Assembly (NCBI GenBank): GCA_000433535.1
Contig: FR892661.1
Coordinates: forward strand, 1-62,313
DNA from: Dorea sp. CAG:317
GTDB taxonomy: Bacteria; Bacillota; Clostridia; Lachnospirales; Lachnospiraceae
Length of the DNA stretch: 62,313 bases
Direction of reading: 5' to 3'
In this document: in pieces, positions 26,462 to 35,813 of the stretch
Layout: each line of letters begins with the position of its first letter
Position numbering within the stretch: position 1 is the stretch's first letter
Translations under genes and position numbers: made by a program
Notes under the pieces: model-generated
Database searches by the model: none
Seen by the model: only the letters and a program-made list of their open reading frames with translations
Told to the model about the DNA's origin: nothing

Positions 26462-28096
26462 CTAATTACCTAATACTTCTTCTGCGATATTTCTTGCATG
26501 GTCGGAAATACGTTCCACGCATACAAGTGTATCAAGGAATACAACACCTGCTTCTGTATTACACTCATTCTTTGCCAACCGTTTCATATGACGGCTTCTC
26601 AATGTAATTTCAAGATCATCTACCTGTGTCTCTTTCTCGATTACTTTCAATGCCTTTTCCGTACTTTCTTCTCTGAACGCATCCAGCGCATAATTATAAC
26701 TGTCCACAGTGCTGGCAATCATTTTATCAAGCTGTTCATTTGCCACATCGGAAAAATCTAATTTCTTCTCAATCATTGTCTCTGCGAACTCAGAAATATT
26801 TTCACAGTAATCACTGACACGTTCAATGTCTGACAGCACCTGCAGAAGATGAGCTGTTGTCTGGTGCTCCCGTTCGCTGATCTGAAGTGCACTCAGCTTA
26901 ATTGTATAATCAGTGATTCCTGCACACAAACGGTCAACGATATCTTCGTCTTCTTTCAGAAGTTTAATATCTTCTTCACTCTTAGTGTGAAGTACATTCC
27001 TGGCAACATTCAGTGACTCTCTGACAATTTCGCCCATACGGATGGTTTCATTGATCACAGACTGAAGCGCAATACTTGGTGTCTCTAACATACGCTCATC
27101 CAGAAGTACCTTACTTCTATCTGCTTCGTCTTCTTTCACGCCACCGATCTTCTTCGCCAGTTTAATAATCCAGTTTGATACCGGGAACAACAAAACAGTA
27201 GTTGCAATGTTAAAAAATGTATGCACCGTACTGATCTGCGTCTGTGTAATCGTTCCTGTTCCTGCCATTGGATTGAGCACCTGGAAGTATACGATTGCGA
27301 CTACGCTGAAGAGCACCGTTCCCATCACGTTAAAGAGAAGATGCATAAGCGCTGCTGTCTTCGCATTTTTCTTTGCACCAAGACTGGATAAAATAGCGGT
27401 CACACAAGTACCAATATTCTGTCCCATGATAATATAAATCGCCGTGTTAAAAGGAACCAGCCCTGCAGCCGCAAGACTCTGCAGAATTCCGACTGAAGCC
27501 GAAGAGCTCTGAATCACCGCCGTTACAAAGGTACCTGCCAGAATTCCGAGCACCGGATTGCGTCCCAATGTCACAAAGAGATTCACAAATCCTTCTGATT
27601 CCTGCAAAGGTTCTACCGCAGATGACATACTGGAAATACCGATAAACAACAGACCGAAACCAACGATAATGCTCGCAATCTCCTTAGAGGATCTTCTCTT
27701 TCCTGTCAGCATAATGATCACACCGATCATTACTGCAATCGGCGCAATTTTCGCCGGGCTTAAAAATTCCGCCCACTCTACAGAAGATACCAGCCATCCG
27801 GTAACTGTTGTACCGATGTTGGCTCCCATGATTACTCCCATTGCCTGTGTAAGATTCATGATTCCTGCATTTACAAAACCAACGACCATAACTGTCGTCG
27901 CAGATGAACTCTGGATGACTGCCGTAATGGCTGCTCCGAGAAATACACCCATCAGTTTGTTTTTTGTAAGGACTTCCAAAATCGACTTCATCTTGCTTCC
28001 GGCTGCATTCTCAAGTCCCTGAGCCATGATCTGCATGCCATAGATGAACATTCCAAGTCCCCCTACAAAGGGGATCAAGATATCTAAGTAATTCAT
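26462..28096 (-). CDS. Na/Pi cotransporter family protein with PhoU domain
   Basis: 544 residues. The N-terminal half has two inverted NptA-type repeats, each with a QSSSATTVMVVGF or QSSSASVGILQSL motif, that form the sodium:phosphate carrier. The C-terminal ~210 residues are a PhoU-like helical domain, probably regulatory. AGGAGG lies 7 bases before the ATG at 28096. It is a single gene unit; no pho two-component genes are nearby. Confidence 0.92.
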   Translation of the reverse strand: MNYLDILIPFVGGLGMFIYGMQIMAQGLENAAGSKMKSILEVLTKNKLMGVFLGAAITAVIQSSSATTVMVVGFVNAGIMNLTQAMGVIMGANIGTTVTGWLVSSVEWAEFLSPAKIAPIAVMIGVIIMLTGKRRSSKEIASIIVGFGLLFIGISSMSSAVEPLQESEGFVNLFVTLGRNPVLGILAGTFVTAVIQSSSASVGILQSLAAAGLVPFNTAIYIIMGQNIGTCVTAILSSLGAKKNAKTAALMHLLFNVMGTVLFSVVAIVYFQVLNPMAGTGTITQTQISTVHTFFNIATTVLLFPVSNWIIKLAKKIGGVKEDEADRSKVLLDERMLETPSIALQSVINETIRMGEIVRESLNVARNVLHTKSEEDIKLLKEDEDIVDRLCAGITDYTIKLSALQISEREHQTTAHLLQVLSDIERVSDYCENISEFAETMIEKKLDFSDVANEQLDKMIASTVDSYNYALDAFREESTEKALKVIEKETQVDDLEITLRSRHMKRLAKNECNTEAGVVFLDTLVCVERISDHARNIAEEVLGN

Positions 28097-28212
28097 TGTT
28101 TTCCTCCTAATAACTATCACTCATATCTCAAAACCGACCATTGTTACAATAACATCTAACTTCCCAGAAAACAACAAATTTTTGCTTTTTGTTTATGTTT
28201 TTTACAAATATC

Positions 28213-28569
28213 TTACTTTTTCATTTTCGGACTGAACAGAAAAGAGGCGAGATATCCGAAGATCAGCGCGGCGCTGATTCCTGCTGCACTTGCCTTGAAG
28301 CCGCCCAAAAAGATGCCAATAAACCCTTCCTGATCTACCGCCTCTTTGACACCTTTCCAAAGAAGATTCCCGAATCCTGACAGCGGTACGCTTGCTCCCG
28401 CTCCTGCAAAATCCTGCAAGGGCTGATACAATTGGCAGGCTCCCAGAACCGCCCCGGTGCATACGAGAAGTACCATGATTCGCCCCGGCATCAGCTTAGT
28501 ACGATCCAACAGAATCTGCACAAGTGCACAGATCAATCCTCCTACCCAAAATGCATGTATATATTCCAT
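28213..28569 (-). CDS. spoVAE: Stage V sporulation protein AE
   Basis: 118 residues with three or four helices and the family stretch ASVPLSGFGNLLWKGVKEA. SpoVA proteins form the channel in the spore inner membrane that moves dipicolinic acid in and out. It is the last gene of the spoIIA-sigF-spoVA run, 33 bases after spoVAD, with GGAGGAG before the ATG. Confidence 0.93.
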   Translation of the reverse strand: MEYIHAFWVGGLICALVQILLDRTKLMPGRIMVLLVCTGAVLGACQLYQPLQDFAGAGASVPLSGFGNLLWKGVKEAVDQEGFIGIFLGGFKASAAGISAALIFGYLASFLFSPKMKK

Positions 28570-28601
28570 TTTTCAACTCCTCCTTTCTTACACCTTGTCC
28601 A

Positions 28602-29606
28602 TCAACAATGTTCCAGTACGATTCCGTGTGCAATTCCCGGCACACTCTCACCTTCATTGTAGCTTACCGTAGACATCAATGCTCCCGTAGGTACGAACAG
28701 AATACGTTTCCACTCTCCGCTTGTCAGTCTGGGAAGAATATAAGCAGACAATGTCACTGCCGCACATCCGCAGCCACTTCCACCTGCATGGGTGTCCTGC
28801 GTATTCTGGTCGAAGATGGTCATGCCGCAATCCATATGATTTTTCTTAATATCAATGTGACGCGCCCGCATCAGATCAAACAAAATACTCTGCCCCACAT
28901 ACCCCAGATCTCCGGTGATGATTCGGTCATAATCCTCAGGTACCCGATCAAAATCATAGAGATTCTGTGCGATTGTATCACATGCTGCCGGAGCCATGCA
29001 TGCCCCCATATTCTGCGAATCCTTCAAACCATAATCCACGATTTTTCCCACGGTCACTCCTGCGACCCGAACATGACTTTTTTTCTTTCCCACAATAAAT
29101 GCCCCACTCCCGGTTACCGTCCAGTGTGCAGATAATGGTCTTTGACTGGCATAACTAAGTGGGAAACGAAATTCCTTTTCTGCGCTTCCGAAATGACTGG
29201 AGGTAACTGCCAGCATTGCTTCTCCATATCCTGCTGCCACCCCCATGGAAGCCAATGCCAAAGCCTCGCCTGACGTAGAACAGGCACCGTAGAGCCCGAA
29301 CATCGGAATCTTTAATTCTTCCACTCCCATGGAAGTTGCCACTCCTTGTCTGAGCAGGTCTCCGCCGTAGAGAAACCGAATTTCTTCCGGTTTCATATGT
29401 GCCTTTCCAAGCGCCAGCGTACATGCTTCTTTCTGCATGGTACTTTCCGCCGCCTCCCACGTATCTTCGCCAAATAAATTCTCTTCTTCTATCACATCGA
29501 ACATCGCTCCCAGCGGTCCTTCTCCTTCTTTTTTCCCTACTACAGATGCACTCTCTATAATATAAGTCTGCTCTTTAAAGGCAATACTTTGCACTCCTTT
29601 GATCAT
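28602..29606 (-). CDS. spoVAD: Stage V sporulation protein AD
   Basis: 334 residues with a thiolase-like fold, the soluble SpoVA subunit that binds dipicolinic acid. Family segments include FGLYGACSTSGEALALAS, SHFGSAEKEFRFPL and ITGDLGYVGQSIL. The ATG at 29606 with GGCGGAG upstream is preferred over the extended start at 29666, which would overlap spoVAC. The normal length and order in the cluster confirm it. Confidence 0.95.
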   Translation of the reverse strand: MIKGVQSIAFKEQTYIIESASVVGKKEGEGPLGAMFDVIEEENLFGEDTWEAAESTMQKEACTLALGKAHMKPEEIRFLYGGDLLRQGVATSMGVEELKIPMFGLYGACSTSGEALALASMGVAAGYGEAMLAVTSSHFGSAEKEFRFPLSYASQRPLSAHWTVTGSGAFIVGKKKSHVRVAGVTVGKIVDYGLKDSQNMGACMAPAACDTIAQNLYDFDRVPEDYDRIITGDLGYVGQSILFDLMRARHIDIKKNHMDCGMTIFDQNTQDTHAGGSGCGCAAVTLSAYILPRLTSGEWKRILFVPTGALMSTVSYNEGESVPGIAHGIVLEHC

Positions 29607-29635
29607 GTCACTTCTCCGCCTTTCTTTATTTTTAT

Positions 29636-30094
29636 TTATAATATTCCACAGATCTTCAATATCCAATAACCAAGTCCCAGAAGCCAGCTTATAAATGTTC
29701 CATACAAGATCACAGGTCCTGCAATCGTAAATATTTTGCAGCCGATTCCCATCACCTGACCTTCTTTCTGATACTCAATTGCAGGTGCGGCTACTGAATT
29801 GGCAAATCCGGTGATCGGAACAAGCGCCCCTGCTCCTGCCCACTTGGCGATAACCGGATACAGATTACATCCGGTTAGGATCACACTGATCAAAATCAAC
29901 ACAATGGATGCCCAACTTCCGCTAATATCTTTATCCAGTCCCAGTTTCTCACACCAATTCAGAATTCCTTCCCCAAGCACACAGATCAGTCCCCCTGTCA
30001 CAAATGCTCTCGCCATATTCTTTGGGAGACTGTGCACCGGAGTCTTCTTCTTCACATAGTTTTTATATGCTTCCTGCTGCTTCTTTTTATCCAT
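29636..30094 (-). CDS. spoVAC: Stage V sporulation protein AC
   Basis: 152 residues. A basic N-terminal segment is followed by four or more helices with the motif GAGALVPITGFANSVAAPA, which is characteristic of SpoVAC and parallels the SpoVAE motif. SpoVAC is a mechanosensitive channel component during spore germination. AGGAGA lies before the ATG. It sits between spoVAB and spoVAD. Confidence 0.95.
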   Translation of the reverse strand: MDKKKQQEAYKNYVKKKTPVHSLPKNMARAFVTGGLICVLGEGILNWCEKLGLDKDISGSWASIVLILISVILTGCNLYPVIAKWAGAGALVPITGFANSVAAPAIEYQKEGQVMGIGCKIFTIAGPVILYGTFISWLLGLGYWILKICGIL

Positions 30095-30143
30095 CTTCCC
30101 TGTCTCCTTTTTTCTTTCTTTTTTTCTTTCATCCGCAGGCAGT

Positions 30144-30560
30144 TTACCAGCGATTCACAAAAAACAGCCATGCGCCGATTCCTCTTCCCAGCGCCAGACC
30201 TAAAATAATATACGGAATACATCTTGTAAGCTTCATTCTTCTTATCGCAATCGGAAATACATTTAAAATCTCGGCGAGCGCCATTGCCCAGCATCCCGCG
30301 AATATTCCTGCGAACAATCCGACAAACGCAAGAAAAGCCTTCCCCCCCGGAACTGCTATCTGATAAATATAAAACAAATTTCCCAAAATGCCGCCAAGTG
30401 CCGCACTGTCTTCATATAGTAATACGTGTTCTCCTGTATGCGTACGGTCTGCGAAATCCGAAATCACGCCAAGTTCTATCATAAAAGCTCCCAGTCCGGC
30501 TGCCACGGTAAATCCTGCACTAAGTCCTATGACTGCCATAAGGAGACTGTTTATCCACAT
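30144..30560 (-). CDS. spoVAB: Stage V sporulation protein AB
   Basis: 138 residues, polytopic, with the glycine-rich helix GLSAGFTVAAGLGAFMIELG. The ATG at 30560 has AAGGAG 10 bases upstream and overlaps the end of spoVAA by about 40 bases. SpoVAB is a membrane subunit of the SpoVA complex. Its presence with AA, AC, AD and AE gives a nearly complete spoVA operon; AEa (called EA in B. subtilis) and AF are not present here. Confidence 0.88.
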   Translation of the reverse strand: MWINSLLMAVIGLSAGFTVAAGLGAFMIELGVISDFADRTHTGEHVLLYEDSAALGGILGNLFYIYQIAVPGGKAFLAFVGLFAGIFAGCWAMALAEILNVFPIAIRRMKLTRCIPYIILGLALGRGIGAWLFFVNRW

Positions 30561-31194
30561 CCATCTCTTTCTCCTTTCTCGCAAAATCCTCGATCAACGT
30601 CGTCTGTATATCATTTTCGTAGAGACGCATTTCCACCTCCATAGGCGTCGGATCTACCGTAAACTTCCGTTTTCCGAAATGGTTAAAAAATATTAAGATT
30701 CCGATTGTCAGTCCCACGCTGTAAGTAAGCTCCAAAATTGTAAAACCGTCGGATGCGCTTCCTGTGATCAGCTCATAGATCTGTCCGAATAGTTTCGTAG
30801 TATCTACATCATTATTAAACGTCATAATAGAAAAAGCCGCACCGATAAAGCTGGTCACAACTACAGCTGCTGCTTTCAGAAAATGTACGACTCCTCCTGC
30901 CGTCTTAACTTCTTCATAGGTGACGATAAAATCCTGCTCACCCATGTTCTGAACATCCGCATTGGGATAAACCTCCTGAATACATTCAACTACTTTCAAT
31001 ATAGATACTGCAATCCGGCTGCTATGTTTCTTATCTGTATGGTGAAAACGCAGCAGACGCAGAGACTTGACTTTCGCAGCAACAGATGGATTGACACACG
31101 ATATTTTAAGTACATCCCCAAGTGTGACATCCGGTTTTGTCACTTCAATGTTGCGATCTGCTTTTATATAGATCGTCTCACTTCCCGAAGCCAT
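30520..31194 (-). CDS. spoVAA: Stage V sporulation protein AA
   Basis: 224 residues. The N-terminal half is soluble (IYIKADRNIEVTKPDVTLGDVLKI begins it) and two helices lie in the C-terminal half (about 113-133 and 160-180). GGAGGTG lies 9 bases before the ATG at 31194; the GTG at 31206 is inside that region and is rejected. It overlaps both the 57-residue gene upstream by 17 bases and spoVAB downstream. Confidence 0.9.
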   Translation of the reverse strand: MASGSETIYIKADRNIEVTKPDVTLGDVLKISCVNPSVAAKVKSLRLLRFHHTDKKHSSRIAVSILKVVECIQEVYPNADVQNMGEQDFIVTYEEVKTAGGVVHFLKAAAVVVTSFIGAAFSIMTFNNDVDTTKLFGQIYELITGSASDGFTILELTYSVGLTIGILIFFNHFGKRKFTVDPTPMEVEMRLYENDIQTTLIEDFARKEKEMDVDKQSPYGSHRT

Positions 31195-31351
31195 ACGTTT
31201 CTCCACCTCCCCTGTTCAACATAACCAATGTCCCTTCACTGATCGTCTGACCGGTTCTCTCTTCATTGATATAGTAAATACATCCGGCGATCACTGCGGC
31301 AATCACAATACAAAGCAGGCATATCCTGAGTTTTTTTCTTGCCTCATCCAT
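31178..31351 (-). CDS. 57-residue single-pass membrane protein between sigF and spoVAA
   Basis: A short gene starting MDEARKKLRICLLCIVIAAV with one N-terminal helix (about 9-28) and a short polar tail. AGGTGG lies 6 bases before the ATG and its end overlaps the spoVAA start by 17 bases, which is strong evidence for translation. The charged ends suggest an N-in orientation. I do not recognise a family. Location in the sigF-spoVA operon implies a forespore role; that is inference. Confidence 0.72.
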   Translation of the reverse strand: MDEARKKLRICLLCIVIAAVIAGCIYYINEERTGQTISEGTLVMLNRGGGETYGFGK

Positions 31352-31424
31352 ACTGTCACCACCTTTCTTCTTATTTGTGGTTAGTATGGATGATTCATTT
31401 AGAAAATATACCCTGATATGCCTG

Positions 31425-32138
31425 CTAGATTTGTTCTCTCATACTTTTTAAAATCTTTTTTTCCAATCTTGAGACCTGTACCTGAGATATGCCAAGTTCT
31501 TTTCCTGCCTGCGCCTGTGTCCGGTCTGCAAAATAGCGAAGATAAATCAGCTGTCTCTCTTCTTTTTCCAGTCCGCCCAGAAGTTCCTTCAAAAGCAGAT
31601 GATCCAGAATCTCTTCCTCAGGCTCTGCCCGCCATGGAAGCCGGTCCATCAGACTGACCTCCTGACCGTCACTTTGGTAAATCGGTTTGTGAAGCGACTC
31701 CACCTCAGAGCTTGCGTCCAACGCAGCCATCAGTTCTTCCGGTTCCACTCCAAGCTCGCCTGCAAGTTCTGTGACCGACGGTTCTCGTCCAAACCTTTCC
31801 TGAAGCTTCTCCCGACAGAGATACGCCTTATAAGACAGCTCTTTTAAGGAACGGCTCACCTTGATCATTCCGTCATCCCTTAAAAATCTTTTGATCTCTC
31901 CGGTAATCATAGGGACCGCATAGGTAGAAAATTTCACATCATAATTCAGATCAAATTTGTCAATCGCTTTCAGCAGACCAATAGTTCCAATCTGAAACAG
32001 ATCCTCCATTTCCACACCCCGATTGTAGAACCGCTTTACAACACACCAGACAAGTCCGGTATTTTCTTCTACCAGCCGCGCCCTTGCTTCTTTATCCCCT
32101 TCGTGAGATTTCTGAATCAATACGATTGTATGGTCCAT
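31425..32138 (-). CDS. sigF: RNA polymerase sigma-F factor
   Basis: 237 residues. Regions 2, 3 and 4 are complete: DLFQIGTIGLLKAIDKFDLNY (region 2), SRSLKELSYKAY (region 3) and LRYFADRTQAQAGKELGISQVQVSRLEKKIL (region 4, quoted only as the span near 200-230). Sigma-F is the first forespore-specific sigma factor. The start overlaps the spoIIAB stop by 22 bases with AAGGGC upstream. Activity is controlled by the two genes immediately before it. Confidence 0.96.
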   Translation of the reverse strand: MDHTIVLIQKSHEGDKEARARLVEENTGLVWCVVKRFYNRGVEMEDLFQIGTIGLLKAIDKFDLNYDVKFSTYAVPMITGEIKRFLRDDGMIKVSRSLKELSYKAYLCREKLQERFGREPSVTELAGELGVEPEELMAALDASSEVESLHKPIYQSDGQEVSLMDRLPWRAEPEEEILDHLLLKELLGGLEKEERQLIYLRYFADRTQAQAGKELGISQVQVSRLEKKILKSMREQI

Positions 32139-32572
32139 AATTTTCGCCCTTCACCTATTGTCTTTCTCATCTTCACCAAAGTGCCTACATGCGGTTTGGA
32201 TATCACTTCCAACTCATCCATAAAGGCTTCCATAAAAGAAAATCCCATCCCGGATCTGTCCTGCTCCGGTTTTGTTGTAAATAACGGCTCCATGGCCTGT
32301 TTCACATCTTCAATTCCTTTCCCCTCGTCTTCCACCTCTACATACAAAGTCTTTCCTTCTATTCTGCATCGGATACAGATAGAATGTACCTCCCCTTCAT
32401 ATCCGTGAATGATCGCATTCGTAACTGCTTCTGAAACTGCAGTCTTTACATCCGATACTTCCTCCACAGTAGGATTTAATGATGTCATAAATGCCGCCAC
32501 GGTCACTCTCGCAAAGGATTCGTTGATTGAACGGCTTTCAAAAATAAGTTTCATTTCATTCGCAGACTCCAT
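32117..32572 (-). CDS. spoIIAB: Anti-sigma-F factor / serine kinase SpoIIAB
   Basis: 151 residues with the GHKL ATP-binding motifs VSEAVTNAIIHGY, DEGKGIEDV and RSGMGFSFMEAFM. It holds sigma-F inactive and phosphorylates SpoIIAA. The ATG directly follows the spoIIAA stop (TAAATG) and GGAGGAG lies about 7 bases before it. Confidence 0.96.
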   Translation of the reverse strand: MESANEMKLIFESRSINESFARVTVAAFMTSLNPTVEEVSDVKTAVSEAVTNAIIHGYEGEVHSICIRCRIEGKTLYVEVEDEGKGIEDVKQAMEPLFTTKPEQDRSGMGFSFMEAFMDELEVISKPHVGTLVKMRKTIGEGRKLWTIQSY

Positions 32573-32884
32573 TTACTGCTCCTCCTCATATATATGCATG
32601 ATTTTTGCTGTTCCTGACATGGTCAGAATCTTTTTCACCCGATCACTTGTATGTACGGCACAAACTTCTCCGCCCATCATATAGAGACGTTTGTACCTTC
32701 CCATGATTACACCGATTCCGGAACTATCCATAAAATTCGTTTCCCGGAAGTCGAAGATCACATAGCGGATGTGATGCTTTTCAATCAGGCGATCGGATTC
32801 TCTTCTTATTTCTTCCGCATTGTGGTGATCCACTTCATGCGGAAGAAAAATGGTCAGGCAATTTTCCTGTACTTGATAATTCAT
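32573..32884 (-). CDS. spoIIAA: Anti-anti-sigma factor SpoIIAA
   Basis: 103 residues with a STAS domain. The phosphorylatable serine is in FMDSSGIGVIMGR, the classic motif. Dephosphorylated SpoIIAA releases sigma-F from SpoIIAB. The ATG at 32884 with AAAGGGG upstream is chosen; the 31-residue extension to 32977 would run into the terminator of the preceding TPR gene and is rejected. It is the first gene of the sporulation operon. Confidence 0.95.
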   Translation of the reverse strand: MNYQVQENCLTIFLPHEVDHHNAEEIRRESDRLIEKHHIRYVIFDFRETNFMDSSGIGVIMGRYKRLYMMGGEVCAVHTSDRVKKILTMSGTAKIMHIYEEEQ

Positions 32885-32951
32885 ATGATTCCCCTTTCCT
32901 GTACATCCCCGGAGGGCTTTTATTACACAGGAACATCTTTCCCGCGCAACG

Positions 32952-32985
32952 AAAAAAGGATATGCGTTTTTTCGCATATCCTTTA
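32952..32985 (-). terminator. Terminator of the TPR gene
   Basis: AAAGGATATGCG and CGCATATCCTTT form a 12-bp stem followed by TTTT on the minus strand. It separates the TPR gene from spoIIAA. Confidence 0.85.
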
Positions 32986-33006
32986 TCTTTCGTATCTTAC
33001 AATCTT

Positions 33007-34344
33007 CTATTCATCTACTTTTGCATTTTGCGCATCCAAAGCCGCCTGCGCTGAAGTTGCAATATCGGTATCTTTATAATCCTCTACAAGCTTCTGATAG
33101 AGTGCATTAGCCTGATCCTTATCACCGCTCTTCTCATACGATTGCGCAAGAAGAAGCTTCGCGGCGCCGTCACCATAGCCTTCATCCATTTGAAGAACCT
33201 GTGTCAGCTTAGTTATCGCATCTTTATAATTCTCTGCATCAAAATTATCCTTTGCCTCAGAATAAATTTTCTCGCATTGCTTTGGATAAAGCTTTTCTGT
33301 CATCTCATTGTATCTTTCCAGACCGATGGTTCCCAGTGAGTCCGGATTCACTTTTATAAGCTCTTCTACCATAGCTGCATTACTCATGTCAGAATCCGAA
33401 TAATGCTTATATATAGTCATTACGATCTCGTAACTCTCCTGTGTAGATTCTCCGGTTGCCTTCGCATTCTCACTCTCTTCACTGGTAGAACGATATTCTT
33501 CCAGTTCTTTCTTAAGCGCACTGATCTGCGCATCTTGTGTCGCAATCTGGTCACTGAATTCGACGGTCTGTTTATTCAGCTCCTTTTGACGGGAAGAATT
33601 AACTGCCGGCATAACGAGAAACCACATCACAGCCACTCCGACAACAAGACCAATCAGCATATTGATCACTGTATGGAGTCCGGTATGCTCTTTAAAGTTC
33701 GTAGACACCGGTTGTATGATCGTCTCATTACCAATATTATAAGTAACCGTCTGCTGATCCTTTTTCTCGTTTTCCCGAACCTTTACCGTCCGGTTTTTGC
33801 GGATCTGATTCAGTTCATGCATATAACGCAGTGTAAAATCATCGGTCGTATCTAATTTATGCGCAGTTCGCAGCACTTGCCTTGCCGCAGTATACTGCTC
33901 TGTCTTAAGATACAGAAGCGCAAGAAGCTGATACGCTTTCACATAAGCAGGATGCACGGCAATTGCTTTCTTAAGCTGAATAATTGCCATATCTTCTCCA
34001 TTTTGCGCCGCATAATCCAGACTCAGATTGAATTTCTTCACCGCCTGATTGATTTCTTCCAATTCTCCCGGAACTTCCTGAACCTTACTGATGTAATAAT
34101 TGGCAATATTGTCATGGGATTGGAAATTCTTGCTCAGAATCCACTCTACCAATGCCTCCACTACATCTCCTCGTCCGTAATACACAAGTCCCAGAAGATT
34201 GCGCGCGGCAATATTCGATCTATTATATTGTAGACTTCGTCGAAGTGACATAATCGCGCCGGACAGATCACGGATATTGGCTTTCCGAAGTCCGTCATTG
34301 TACCAGAAATTCGACTGATATATGAGTTTTGTTGAATAGTCCAT
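33007..34344 (-). CDS. TPR-repeat membrane protein
   Basis: 445 residues. Tetratricopeptide-like helices occupy residues about 10-175 (for example YSTKLIYQSNFWYNDGLRKA and ILSKNFQSHDNIANYYISK). One transmembrane helix (about 225-247) is followed by a coiled-coil segment and a second TPR array (about 300-440). The topology suggests a scaffold with a TPR domain on each side of the membrane. AAAGGGG precedes the ATG. It follows a 44-residue gene and folC in the same orientation. Confidence 0.82.
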   Translation of the reverse strand: MDYSTKLIYQSNFWYNDGLRKANIRDLSGAIMSLRRSLQYNRSNIAARNLLGLVYYGRGDVVEALVEWILSKNFQSHDNIANYYISKVQEVPGELEEINQAVKKFNLSLDYAAQNGEDMAIIQLKKAIAVHPAYVKAYQLLALLYLKTEQYTAARQVLRTAHKLDTTDDFTLRYMHELNQIRKNRTVKVRENEKKDQQTVTYNIGNETIIQPVSTNFKEHTGLHTVINMLIGLVVGVAVMWFLVMPAVNSSRQKELNKQTVEFSDQIATQDAQISALKKELEEYRSTSEESENAKATGESTQESYEIVMTIYKHYSDSDMSNAAMVEELIKVNPDSLGTIGLERYNEMTEKLYPKQCEKIYSEAKDNFDAENYKDAITKLTQVLQMDEGYGDGAAKLLLAQSYEKSGDKDQANALYQKLVEDYKDTDIATSAQAALDAQNAKVDE

Positions 34345-34354
34345 AGAATCCCCT

Positions 34355-34489
34355 TTATTTTGTCTGTTCGATCACTTCACGCAGAATATCGGTCATATCG
34401 GTAAGATCTTCCTGATAAACTGCACCCTCTATATCTTCTACTTCCAGACTTGGCTGGAATTTTTTAAGTTCTTCTTCAAAATTCAGCAT
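34355..34489 (-). CDS. 44-residue acidic protein
   Basis: A short ORF starting MLNFEEELKKFQPSLEVEDI with net negative charge, no Cys and no membrane helix. AGGAGG lies about 8 bases before the ATG, inside the end of folC (4 bases separate the two), and the TPR gene begins 10 bases later. Such tight packing in an operon supports real translation. The family is not recognised. Confidence 0.65.
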   Translation of the reverse strand: MLNFEEELKKFQPSLEVEDIEGAVYQEDLTDMTDILREVIEQTK

Positions 34490-34493
34490 GATG

Positions 34494-35813
34494 TTAACCT
34501 CCTGCCAACAATTTTTTCACCATTCCCACAAGATACAGAGAACCAAGACAATAGATTTCACTGTCTCCCCTGACTGCAAACGCGGTTTCAATGGCGCCCT
34601 TTAACTCTGTTCTCACAAGCACTTCCCGCTTCGTAAATTGACGGAAGACCCGCCCCAGTTCTTCTGCCGGTACACGTCTTTGATCCTCAATCTCTGTGAC
34701 TATGTACGTCTTCGCAGGCACGTGCTCACACAGATACTTGATCATCTGCTCATATTTCTTATCTGACACCGCCGAAAAAATAACGATCGGCTCTTCTTTT
34801 TTCTCTCGATTGATAAGTTTTACACTTTCTGCAAATGCTTCGATCGCCCCCGGATTGTGCGCTCCGTCAAGAAGAAAATGTTCCCGGATCTCTTCCATCC
34901 GTCCTTCCCACCGAACAGATGCAATTGCTTCCGCCCATTTCTTTTCTTCAATCGGAAGTCCTTCCTTCTGCCATGCATATTCCATCGCTTCCAGCGCAAG
35001 CTCCGCATTCATAACCTGATACACACCTCGAATCGGGACATGCCAGATAACATCTTTATCATACGCACTCTTCCTTGAAAATGCAATACGATTTGTCTCA
35101 ACTTCCTGAATTTCGAACGCATTTTTCGAGATTTCTCTACATGGAGCCTGCTGCTCTTTGGCACACTTTTTAATCACCTTCGAAGCCTCCGTGTCATTCC
35201 CGTCAAAGAATACCGGAACTTCTTTTTTAATGATACCGGCCTTCTCATATGCAATTTTCTGAATCGTATCACCAAGGATATCTGTATGATCAAGGCTCAC
35301 CGACGTAATCACGGTAAGGAGCGGATGCTCCACAGAATTGGTGGCGTCAAGCCTTCCACCCAGTCCAGTCTCTAATATGACATATTCCACTTGAGACTTT
35401 TCAAAAGCAAGCATACCCATTCCGAATAAAAATTCGAAATAAGAGGGATGTGTAAGTCCCTCTTGTTCCATTTCTTTTGCCGTCCGGTACGCCTTACAAA
35501 ATACTTCATAGAAAATATCGTCTGACACCGGAATCCGGTCAATCTGTATCCGTTCATTTACGGATACCAGATGAGGCGAAGTAAAAAAACCGTTTTTCTT
35601 TCCCTCTGCAGCAAGAATTGCCTGAATATAAGCGCATACAGAACCTTTACCGTTCGTTCCCGCCACATGGATCACCTTGCATTTTTCAGCAGGATTTCCA
35701 AGCCTATTCATAAATTCTCTGGTATGATTAAGTGGATGTTTCTTTGTAAATTTAGGAAGCTCTTCAATATATGCTGCCGCTTCCCTATAATCAGCAGGTA
35801 TATACTCCGGCAT
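34494..35813 (-). CDS. folC: Bifunctional folylpolyglutamate/dihydrofolate synthase
   Basis: 439 residues of the Mur ligase-like FolC family. The P-loop VAGTNGKGSV is near residue 50, ESGLGGRLDATN-like motif (ETGLGGRLDATN) and TSVSLDHTDILG are present, and DGAHNPGAIEAF lies in the C-terminal domain. It adds glutamates to folates. The ATG at 35813 overlaps the stop of the LTA-synthase-like gene by one base (TAATG), so the two are coupled. The 11-residue extension to 35846 is rejected. Confidence 0.94.
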   Translation of the reverse strand: MPEYIPADYREAAAYIEELPKFTKKHPLNHTREFMNRLGNPAEKCKVIHVAGTNGKGSVCAYIQAILAAEGKKNGFFTSPHLVSVNERIQIDRIPVSDDIFYEVFCKAYRTAKEMEQEGLTHPSYFEFLFGMGMLAFEKSQVEYVILETGLGGRLDATNSVEHPLLTVITSVSLDHTDILGDTIQKIAYEKAGIIKKEVPVFFDGNDTEASKVIKKCAKEQQAPCREISKNAFEIQEVETNRIAFSRKSAYDKDVIWHVPIRGVYQVMNAELALEAMEYAWQKEGLPIEEKKWAEAIASVRWEGRMEEIREHFLLDGAHNPGAIEAFAESVKLINREKKEEPIVIFSAVSDKKYEQMIKYLCEHVPAKTYIVTEIEDQRRVPAEELGRVFRQFTKREVLVRTELKGAIETAFAVRGDSEIYCLGSLYLVGMVKKLLAGG

